NCBI GenBank assembly: GCA_046727755.1
Contig: JBKPDG010000208.1
Location: 1 to 11,219, forward strand
DNA length: 11,219 nucleotides
Origin: JALZAA01 sp046727755
GTDB lineage: Bacteria; Actinomycetota; Acidimicrobiia; IMCC26256; JACDBD01
Direction of reading: 5' to 3'
Both the position numbers and the translations under genes were made by a program. Numbering within the stretch: the stretch's first letter is position 1; each line of letters begins with the position of its first letter. The notes beneath the pieces are model-generated. The model did no database searches. It saw nothing but the letters and a program-made list of their open reading frames with translations, and was not told where the DNA came from. Positions 6,538-11,219 of this stretch are shown here, piece by piece.

Positions 6538-6834
6538 ATGGCGGCGTACGTCATCGTCGAGACCGACATCACCGATCCGGAGCAGTACGAGCAGTACAGG
6601 GCCGCATCACCGGGAGCGATCGCCGCCGGCGGCGGCCGGTTCCTGGCGCGTGGCGGCGAGCTGGCCGTCCTCGAGGGCGACTGGCAACCGTCCCGCCTGG
6701 TGGTGCTCGAGTTCGAGGACCTGGACGCAGCCAAGCGCTGGTACGAGTCGGAGGTCTACCAGCAGGCGAAGCGGCTGCGGGATGGCGCCGCGCACCTGCG
6801 CATGGTCGCCGTTCAGGGCGTCGACCGAACTTGA
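6538..6834 (+). CDS. DUF1330 family protein
   Basis: A 98-residue protein matching the DUF1330 family throughout: AAYVIVETDITDPEQYEQY at the N-terminus, then GGRFLARGGELAVLEGDWQPSRLVVLEFEDLDAAKRWYESEVYQ, ending with a short helix and strand (KRLRDGAAHLRMVAVQG). The fold is a ferredoxin-like alpha/beta barrel related to antibiotic biosynthesis monooxygenases, usually dimeric and cytoplasmic; no catalytic role has been established for the family in general. The ATG lies 9 nt after the thioesterase stop, which implies cotranscription and possibly coupled translation. It converges with the radical SAM gene, leaving a 19-nt gap (6835-6853) too short for an obvious terminator. Function is not assigned. 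Confidence 0.88.
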   Translation: MAAYVIVETDITDPEQYEQYRAASPGAIAAGGGRFLARGGELAVLEGDWQPSRLVVLEFEDLDAAKRWYESEVYQQAKRLRDGAAHLRMVAVQGVDRT

Positions 6835-6853
6835 CCGGCCAGGTCCACCGCGG

Positions 6854-7957
6854 TCAGGGGGCGGCGATGCGGACCGGGAGCCGCCGCCGTCCCCAGGACC
6901 CCGCCGGACCGGCGAACCGGCCGGCGATCCGCGTGCCGCACCGCGCGCAGCGCCCGTCGTCGGTGAGCGCGTAGCGGCCGATGTCGTACCAGTCCCGCTC
7001 GACGACAACCCGTCCGCAGCCGGGGCAGTACGTGCTTCCCCCGTCGCGGTCGTGCACGTTACCGGTGTAGACGTACCGCAGCCCGTTCCCGAGCGCGATC
7101 CGGCGGGCGCGGGTCAGCGTCGCGGCCGGGGTCGCCGGCACGTCGCGCATCTTGTAGTCCGGGTGGAACGCGGTGAAGTGCAGCGGCACGTCGACGCCGA
7201 GCTGCTCAGCGATCCAGCGGGTCTCCGCGTCGATCTCGGCGTCGGAGTCGTTCTTGCCGGGGATGAGCAGGGTGGTGATCTCGAACCAGACGTCGGTCTC
7301 GTGCCGGAGATAGACGAGCGTGTCGAGCACCGGCTGCAGGTGCGCTGCGCACGTCTTGGCGTAGAACTCCTCGGTGAAACCCTTGAGGTCGACGTTGGCC
7401 GCGTCCATGTGCGCGTAGAAGTCCGGGCGCGCGGCAGCTGTGATGTAGCCGGCGGTGACGGCGATCGCGTGGATCCCGCGCTCGCGGCACGCGTCGGCCG
7501 CGTCGGCGGCGTACTCCAGGAAGATCACCGGGTCGTTGTACGTGAACGCGACGCTGGCACAGCCGAGCCGCTCGGCGGCGTTGGCGAGTGTCTCCGGCGA
7601 GGCCGCCGAGGTGAGCGTGTCCACCTCGCGGCTCTTCGAGATGTCCCAGTTCTGACAGAACTTGCAGGCGAGGTTGCACCCGGCGGTGCCGAACGACAGC
7701 ACCGCGCTGCCGGGCAGGAAATGGTTGAGGGGCTTCTTCTCCACCGGGTCGACGCAGAAGCCGCTGGACCGCCCGTACGTCGTCAGCACAATCTGGTCGG
7801 CGACCCGACCGCGGACGAAACACAGGCCGCGCTGACCCTCGTGCAATCGGCACGCGCGCGGGCACACGTCGCACTGGATCCGGCCGTCCGGGAGCCGCTG
7901 CCAGTGCCGCCCGGGGACAGTCCACGGGTCGTCGAGTCTCAGCAGGTCGTCGGCCAC
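6854..7957 (-). CDS. amrS: AmmeMemoRadiSam-type radical SAM enzyme (AmrS)
   Basis: A 367-residue radical SAM protein. The [4Fe-4S] cluster motif is GCNLACKFCQNWDIS, with C94, C98 and C101. It is preceded by an N-terminal Cys-rich block, CDVCPRACRLHEGQRGLCFVRG (C29, C32, C36, C46), and by GRSSGFCVDPVEKKPLNHFLPG, both typical of the AmrS family. Later family blocks include FTYNDPVIFLEY, NVDLKGFTEEFY, EITTLLIPGKND and LHFTAFHPDYKM. The C-terminus adds a zinc-ribbon-like pair (C311, C314 and C337, C340). AmrS occurs with AMMECR1-like (AmrA) and Memo-like (AmrB) proteins in a system of incompletely known function; neither partner is in this window. The GTG start at 7957 is preferred, with GAGAGG about 10 nt upstream; the frame continues upstream, but there it is antisense to the slipin gene. 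Transcribed divergently from the slipin gene. Confidence 0.88.
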   Translation of the reverse strand: MADDLLRLDDPWTVPGRHWQRLPDGRIQCDVCPRACRLHEGQRGLCFVRGRVADQIVLTTYGRSSGFCVDPVEKKPLNHFLPGSAVLSFGTAGCNLACKFCQNWDISKSREVDTLTSAASPETLANAAERLGCASVAFTYNDPVIFLEYAADAADACRERGIHAIAVTAGYITAAARPDFYAHMDAANVDLKGFTEEFYAKTCAAHLQPVLDTLVYLRHETDVWFEITTLLIPGKNDSDAEIDAETRWIAEQLGVDVPLHFTAFHPDYKMRDVPATPAATLTRARRIALGNGLRYVYTGNVHDRDGGSTYCPGCGRVVVERDWYDIGRYALTDDGRCARCGTRIAGRFAGPAGSWGRRRLPVRIAAP

Positions 7958-8044
7958 GGTGATCGCGCCTCTCTCGATGCCACAGCCTAGTGCGCCGGTC
8001 CCCCGCGCGGGCGGACGTACGATGGCAGGGAGTGGGAGGCAGGC
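7958..8044. promoter_or_regulatory. Divergent intergenic region with promoters for the AmrS and slipin genes
   Basis: These 87 nt separate two divergent starts and must carry both promoters. TACGAT at 8018-8023 fits an actinomycete -10 box for the slipin gene, 21 nt before its start, and TAGGCT (minus strand, 7989-7984) fits one for the AmrS gene. No good -35 boxes accompany either, so these are weak assignments. GGGAGG just before 8045 is the slipin ribosome binding site. Confidence 0.4.
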
Positions 8045-8959
8045 ATGATCCTCATCGATCTGCTCATCGGTGTGCTCATCGGGATCGCCGCCCTCGCCGT
8101 CCTGTGGGTCGCCTTCGGGCTTCGCGTGGTCCGGCAGTTCGAGCGCGGCGTCGTGTTCCGGCTGGGGCGGGTCCAACCTCGGGCGCGCGAGCCGGGCCTG
8201 ACCCGGATCGTGCCGATGGTCGACCGGCTGAAGAAAGTCAACATGCAGATCGTCACGATGCCGGTGCCGGCGCAGGATGGCATCACCCGGGACAACGTCA
8301 CGGTTCGTGTCGATGCGGTTGTCTACTTCCGGGTGGACGAACCGGTCACCGCGATCGTGGCCGTGCAGGACTACCTGTTCGCGATCGGGCAGGTCGCCCA
8401 GACGTCGCTGCGCTCGATCATCGGCAAGAGCGATCTCGACGACCTGCTGTCCAACCGGGAGCGACTCAACCAGGGACTCGAGCTGATGCTGGACAGTCCC
8501 GCGCTCAGCTGGGGCATCCACATCGAGCGGGTGGATATCAAGGACGTCGCGCTGCCGGAGTCGATGAAGCGGTCGATGTCCCGGCAGGCCGAGGCCGAGC
8601 GGGAGCGACGGGCCCGCGTCATCACAGCGGACGGCGAGCTGCAGGCTTCGCAGAAGCTGTCCCAGGCGGCCGCTGCCATGGCGGCGACGCCGGCCGCGCT
8701 CCAGCTGCGGCTGCTGCAAACCATGGTGGAGGTCGCGGCGGAGAAGAACTCCACCGTCGTCCTTCCCTTCCCGGTCGAGCTCCTCCGGTTCCTGGAGCGC
8801 GCCACCCTTCCCGGCGCGGCCTCGCAGCCGCCCGAGGCGGTCCAGCCGAACGAGGCGGTCCAGCTGAACGAGACGGTCCGGCCGAACGAGACGGTCCAGC
8901 CGTTCGAGACGGGAACCCAGTCGAGTACCGAGCGGCTGGTGCCAACGGAGGCCGACTGA
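8045..8959 (+). CDS. Slipin / SPFH (Band 7) family membrane protein
   Basis: A 304-residue stomatin-like protein. Residues 2-25 form one transmembrane helix. The SPFH domain follows: VVRQFERGVVFRLGRV (28-43), the basic strand region RLKKVNMQIVTMPVPAQDGITRDNVTVRVDAVVYFRV (61-97), the QVAQTSLRSIIG helix, WGIHIERVDIKDVALPESMKRSM, the QAEAERERRARVITADGELQAS coiled coil, and the terminal LQLRLLQTMVEVAAEKNSTVVLPFPVELL strand. Slipins oligomerise at the inner face of the membrane and organise membrane microdomains; bacterial ones often pair with an NfeD protein, which is not adjacent here. The motif usually reading PGLFF-I-P is PGLTRIVP. The C-terminal tail after residue 255 is disordered-looking and holds a hexapeptide tandem repeat. 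The ATG is supported by GGGAGG. It converges with the ICMT-like gene. The SPFH assignment is secure; the cellular role is inferred. Confidence 0.9.
   Translation: MILIDLLIGVLIGIAALAVLWVAFGLRVVRQFERGVVFRLGRVQPRAREPGLTRIVPMVDRLKKVNMQIVTMPVPAQDGITRDNVTVRVDAVVYFRVDEPVTAIVAVQDYLFAIGQVAQTSLRSIIGKSDLDDLLSNRERLNQGLELMLDSPALSWGIHIERVDIKDVALPESMKRSMSRQAEAERERRARVITADGELQASQKLSQAAAAMAATPAALQLRLLQTMVEVAAEKNSTVVLPFPVELLRFLERATLPGAASQPPEAVQPNEAVQLNETVRPNETVQPFETGTQSSTERLVPTEAD
8834..8914 (+). repeat. 18-bp tandem repeat in the slipin tail (about 4.5 copies)
   Basis: The unit gaggcggtccagccgaac starts at 8834, 8852, 8870 and 8888, with few substitutions, and a partial copy begins at 8906. It encodes the hexapeptide E-[AT]-V-[QR]-[PL]-[NF] in frame, so copy-number changes would not break the gene. 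Confidence 0.85.
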
Positions 8960-8962
8960 GGA

Positions 8963-8985
8963 CCGGGCGCCCGGCGTCTGACGCC
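8963..8985. terminator. Palindromic stretch after the slipin gene, possible weak terminator
   Basis: CCGGGCGCCCGG (8963-8974) is a perfect palindrome, and GGCGT-CTG-ACGCC (8973-8985) can form a short 5-bp hairpin. They fall directly after the slipin stop, in the 131-nt gap (8960-9090) between convergent genes. The stems are short and there is no T-run. A second small inverted repeat, GACAC/GTGTC (9077-9092), lies at the end of the opposing gene. Position favours termination; structure alone does not prove it. Confidence 0.25.
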
Positions 8986-9090
8986 AGAAGTGATCGTTCT
9001 TGCGAGTTGATCAGCGGCGCTGGCCGAGCAGGTGACGATGGACCGCACACCACGATGTGGAGCAGGTGCCGGGGTTGACACCTGGCCGTG

Positions 9091-9615
9091 TCAGGGTTCC
9101 TCTGTCTCCCCGGGTTTCCAAGGGTGCCGGCGCGGCCACCAGCCCGGCACGGCACGCCGGTAGGCGTCGTATGCCGCGCCGAACTGTCGGGTCAGCGCCG
9201 GCTGCTCGTAGAAGTGGGTGAACGTGGCGGTGGCTGCGGCCACCGCCGCGGCGTACCACAACAGCACCGGCTGGCCCAGCGCCAGGCCCTGCCCCGCGAT
9301 TGTCGCCACGACCGCCAGGTACATCGGGTTACGGACATAACGGTAGAGCCCGCCGATCACCAGCCGCTGTGTCGGAGCGATCGGCGCAGGGGTGCCGGCG
9401 CCTTCCACGACGAAGCGCACAAAGGCGGACGCCAGGACGACCGTACCCGCGGCGAGGAGCGCCACGCCGGCCGCCCGCAGCGGTGGCCAGGCCCAGGACG
9501 GCAGGGGCTGCCGCGGGTGCCAGCCGGTCAGCGACCAGGGGATGAGGCCGGCGACGACGCCGGGGGCCAGCGCGAAGAAGAGCGCGGTGCCGGCTGCGGC
9601 AATGGGTCTTCGCAT
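9091..9615 (-). CDS. Isoprenylcysteine carboxyl methyltransferase (ICMT)-like membrane methyltransferase
   Basis: A 174-residue integral membrane protein. Hydrophobic segments lie at about residues 6-26, 45-68 and 98-130. The family signature is the C-terminal SAM-binding region: LVIGGLYRYVRNPMYLAVV (85-103), followed by E137 and FGAAYDAYRRAVPGWWPR (145-162). This matches the ICMT / phospholipid methyltransferase superfamily, whose members transfer a methyl group from SAM to a membrane-embedded substrate. Bacterial proteins of this kind are mostly uncharacterised, and a prenylated protein substrate should not be assumed. The ATG start at 9615 has GAGGT about 6 nt upstream, and that ribosome binding site overlaps the stop of the TetR gene, so translation is probably coupled. 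It is the last gene of the hydrolase-TetR-ICMT operon. Length is close to that of other short bacterial members. Confidence 0.82.
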   Translation of the reverse strand: MRRPIAAAGTALFFALAPGVVAGLIPWSLTGWHPRQPLPSWAWPPLRAAGVALLAAGTVVLASAFVRFVVEGAGTPAPIAPTQRLVIGGLYRYVRNPMYLAVVATIAGQGLALGQPVLLWYAAAVAAATATFTHFYEQPALTRQFGAAYDAYRRAVPGWWPRRHPWKPGETEEP

Positions 9616-9619
9616 GCTG

Positions 9620-10237
9620 CTACCTCGCTGGGGCGGGTCGGGTCGGCTGGCGAACCATGCCGGACAGCAGGCCGAGCAGGGCCCGCTCGGAGTCGGCTCG
9701 TGCCGTATCGGGGTCGGTGGCGTGCGCGATCAGCAGGGCGGCTTCGATGACGGCGCTGAGCACGAGTTGGGCGAGCACAGGCGCTGGCGCGGGTAGGGGC
9801 AGCCCCTCGTTCGCGGCCGTGTCAAGACTGCGGGTGATCACGCCGAGCCCGTGCTGCGCCTGGATGTCCCGCCAGGTCTGCCAGCCCAGGACGGCGGGCG
9901 CGTCCGTGAGCGCGATCCGTGCCACGTCGGGTCGCTGGCAGACGTCGAGAAAGCGACCCAGCCCGACGACCATGGCTGCCGACTGGTCGGGTGCGGCCGC
10001 GATGGCCGCGGCGATCTCGGCGGTCACCTCGCCTTCCAGCTCCTCGAATACCGCGCGGAACAGCCCCTGCTTGTCGGCGAAGTGGTGGTAGAGCGCGCCG
10101 CGGGTGACGCCGGCCGCGGTCACGATCTCCTCGGCGGGCACGTGTGCATAGCCGCGCTCGGCGAATAGCGCCCGGGCGGTGGCGACCAGTGCGGCGCGGG
10201 TCGAGCGCGACCGGTCCTGCTGGCTACGCCGTGGCAT
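9620..10237 (-). CDS. TetR/AcrR family transcriptional repressor
   Basis: A 205-residue regulator. The N-terminal DNA-binding domain is complete: RSTRAALVATARALFAERGYAHVPAEEIVTAAGVTRGALYHHFADKQGLFRAVFEELE, with the helix-turn-helix at about residues 34-53 and the hallmark GALYHHF-DK-LF. The C-terminal domain (75-195) is all-helical and variable, as expected for a ligand-binding and dimerisation domain; the ligand cannot be told. The ATG at 10237 lies inside the last codons of the hydrolase gene (14-nt overlap), so it is produced with the hydrolase, and the ICMT-like gene follows after 4 nt. A strong 21-nt palindrome in front of the hydrolase gene is the obvious candidate operator. The repressor therefore probably controls its own operon, with relief by a small molecule perhaps related to the hydrolase or methyltransferase substrate. 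The autoregulation is inferred. Confidence 0.92.
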   Translation of the reverse strand: MPRRSQQDRSRSTRAALVATARALFAERGYAHVPAEEIVTAAGVTRGALYHHFADKQGLFRAVFEELEGEVTAEIAAAIAAAPDQSAAMVVGLGRFLDVCQRPDVARIALTDAPAVLGWQTWRDIQAQHGLGVITRSLDTAANEGLPLPAPAPVLAQLVLSAVIEAALLIAHATDPDTARADSERALLGLLSGMVRQPTRPAPAR

Positions 10238-11090
10238 TTGCCCGCGCGAAGTCGAGCACCAGCCGGGCGAGCAGCTCCGGTTGGTCTTCCGGGACGAAGG
10301 TGTAGGAGTCCGCGACGGTGACCACCGTCGCGTGCGGAAGCAGGCCGGCCAGCCGATCGGCCAGCTCGACCGGGAACAGCCGGTCCTCGGCCGCCCAGGC
10401 CAGCAACACCGGCTTCGCGAAGTGCGGCAGTGCCCGCGCGGCGGCCAGGGTGTGCCGGCGGTGCACGCCACGCAGGAAACGGCGAAGGTCGTCTCGCACG
10501 GCCGGGTCCCGTCGGCTGGGCAGCAGATAGGAATCCACGATCTCCGCTGGTATGGGCCGCTTGGCCACCCAGCCGAACGTGAACGGCAGCCGGTGCAGCG
10601 CCCGCACCCGTAACGACTGCGCGAGCAACCACATCGCCCCCGGCACGCGGGCGAGCTTGGGCAGCGGAGCGAAGGCCGGCGGGAAGAACCGCGCGAAGCT
10701 GTCCGACGGCGTGAGCACAACCCGGCCGATCCGCTCCGGGTGCTCGGTCATCAGCAGCTGGACGATGGCGCCGCCGGTGTCGTTGGCCACGACGGTGACG
10801 TCCTGTAGGTCGAGCCGGTCCAGGAACGCGGCGACCAAGCCGGCCACGCCAGGTGGGCTGAGATCGGCCCCAGGCATCGGTACATCATGGCTACCGAGCG
10901 GCCAGTCCGGGGCGATGCACCGGAAGCCCGCCGCCGCGAGCGGCGGGACCACGGCACGCCAGAGGTCGGCATTGACCAGCAGCCCGTGCACGAACACCAC
11001 CGGCGGACCCTCGCCGCGCTCGCGGTAGCGGATGCGCCCCGCCGACAGGTCCACCTCGTTCATCGGACCGAGCGCTTCACTTCGTGACAT
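10224..11090 (-). CDS. Alpha/beta hydrolase with Asp at the nucleophile position
   Basis: A 288-residue alpha/beta hydrolase. GEGPPVVFVHGLLVNADLW (26-44) contains the oxyanion-hole HG. The nucleophile elbow is VVANDTGGA (100-108), placing Asp104 where serine hydrolases have Ser, as in haloalkane dehalogenase and epoxide hydrolase relatives. A helical cap spans about 128-215, and AAEDRLFP (233-240) supplies the usual acid position. The catalytic His usually lies in a D-x-G-H-F motif near the C-terminus; here the matching stretch is ADSYTFVPEDQPELLARLV (260-278), with Thr264 where His is expected. The triad therefore looks incomplete or re-arranged, and activity may differ from standard members. 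The ATG at 11090 is supported by GAGGGGA about 6 nt upstream; the longer frame back to 11162 would run through the operator. First gene of the operon with the TetR repressor; no signal peptide. Substrate unknown. Confidence 0.85.
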   Translation of the reverse strand: MSRSEALGPMNEVDLSAGRIRYRERGEGPPVVFVHGLLVNADLWRAVVPPLAAAGFRCIAPDWPLGSHDVPMPGADLSPPGVAGLVAAFLDRLDLQDVTVVANDTGGAIVQLLMTEHPERIGRVVLTPSDSFARFFPPAFAPLPKLARVPGAMWLLAQSLRVRALHRLPFTFGWVAKRPIPAEIVDSYLLPSRRDPAVRDDLRRFLRGVHRRHTLAAARALPHFAKPVLLAWAAEDRLFPVELADRLAGLLPHATVVTVADSYTFVPEDQPELLARLVLDFARANATA

Positions 11091-11126
11091 CGGGGTCCCC
11101 TCACCTGAGGCGTCTGTCCAAGAGAA

Positions 11127-11147
11127 ACATACATACCGTATGTATGT
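11127..11147. promoter_or_regulatory. TetR-type operator: palindrome with 10-bp arms
   Basis: The left arm ACATACATAC (11127-11136), central C (11137) and right arm GTATGTATGT (11138-11147) form a perfect inverted repeat, strikingly AT-rich in this GC-rich DNA. It lies 37 nt upstream of the hydrolase start and overlaps the -35 box. Size, symmetry and the ATACAT/ATGTAT half-sites resemble known TetR/AcrR operators, and the only TetR gene in the window is in the operon it heads. Binding is inferred. Confidence 0.8.
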
Positions 11148-11150
11148 CAA
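11145..11150 (-). promoter_or_regulatory. Consensus -35 box of the hydrolase-TetR-ICMT operon
   Basis: On the minus strand this reads TTGACA, an exact sigma-70-type -35 hexamer, and shares three bases with the palindrome. With 17-nt spacing the -10 would be TTTCTC (poor); TATGTT at 11131-11126 is better in sequence but spaced only 13 nt. A bound repressor would sit over the promoter core. I see nothing in the remaining 11151-11219. Confidence 0.5.
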
Positions 11151-11219
11151 CGTCGGAGGCACGACATCTCGCCTAACGAGGTCACGGCGGCCGGCACGCC
11201 GACGGAGCCAACACGCGGC

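Noticed and set aside
6650..7990. A 446-codon plus-strand frame across the DUF1330 and AmrS genes
   Set aside because: It is opposite the AmrS gene with its Cys motifs and shows no protein-like features.
7958..8719. In-frame upstream extension of the AmrS gene
   Set aside because: It runs antisense through the slipin gene, is Asp/Arg/His-rich, and a proper GTG with ribosome binding site exists at 7957.
10238..10720. Upstream extension of the TetR frame
   Set aside because: It is antisense-like Arg/Ser/Pro-rich sequence within the hydrolase coding region; the ATG at 10237 gives a standard TetR N-terminus.
1..11219. CRISPR arrays, tRNA or rRNA genes, IS ends or integrases
   Set aside because: Looked for spaced repeats, cloverleaf-like segments and transposase or integrase motifs; none recognised by eye.

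Overview
The window is very GC-rich with strong G/C preference at third codon positions, GTG starts and AGGAGG-type ribosome binding sites. Together with the protein families present this points to an actinomycete, plausibly of the Micromonosporaceae. The genus is an inference and was not tested. No rRNA, tRNA, CRISPR array or transposase was recognised. Eleven protein genes look real, one of them cut by the left edge, plus one gene remnant and one doubtful small ORF.

Region by region. (1) 2-1611, plus strand: the C-terminal part of a beta-propeller-like protein, overlapping by 4 nt a 165-residue protein of unknown function. The pair is translationally coupled and may be the tail of a larger system beyond the left edge. 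(2) 1612-1872: a gap with two imperfect hairpins. (3) 1873-3345, plus: a NodB-fold, PuuE/allantoinase-like deacetylase followed by a ureidoglycolate lyase (AllA)-like enzyme. Together they suggest two steps of the ureide branch of purine breakdown (allantoin to allantoate; ureidoglycolate to glyoxylate and urea). (4) 3537-5327, minus: a large HD-superfamily phosphohydrolase. Its start abuts, head to head, the truncated C-terminal half of a cyclic-nucleotide-binding (CRP-type) domain at 5348-5539, so a rearrangement has occurred here. A doubtful small minus-strand ORF lies just beyond its 3' end. (5) 5662-6834, plus: an acyl-CoA thioesterase-like double-hotdog protein and a DUF1330 protein. (6) 6854-8959: a divergent pair, an AmrS-type radical SAM enzyme (minus) and a slipin/SPFH membrane protein (plus) with a short tandem repeat in its tail. 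(7) 9091-11150, minus: a compact operon of alpha/beta hydrolase, TetR repressor and ICMT-like membrane methyltransferase. It is headed by a near-ideal palindrome (10-bp arms, 1-nt centre) that overlaps a consensus -35 box.

The best supported regulatory unit is the last one: the repressor gene overlaps the hydrolase gene it follows, the methyltransferase start lies 4 nt beyond the repressor stop, and a single operator-like palindrome sits in front of all three. The most unusual items are the decapitated cNMP-binding domain beside the HD gene, the coupled propeller/small-protein pair at the left edge, and a hydrolase with an Asp nucleophile position whose expected catalytic His position holds Thr. 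I see no complete previously undescribed system. The left-edge pair is the best candidate for part of one, but its main gene lies mostly outside the window.
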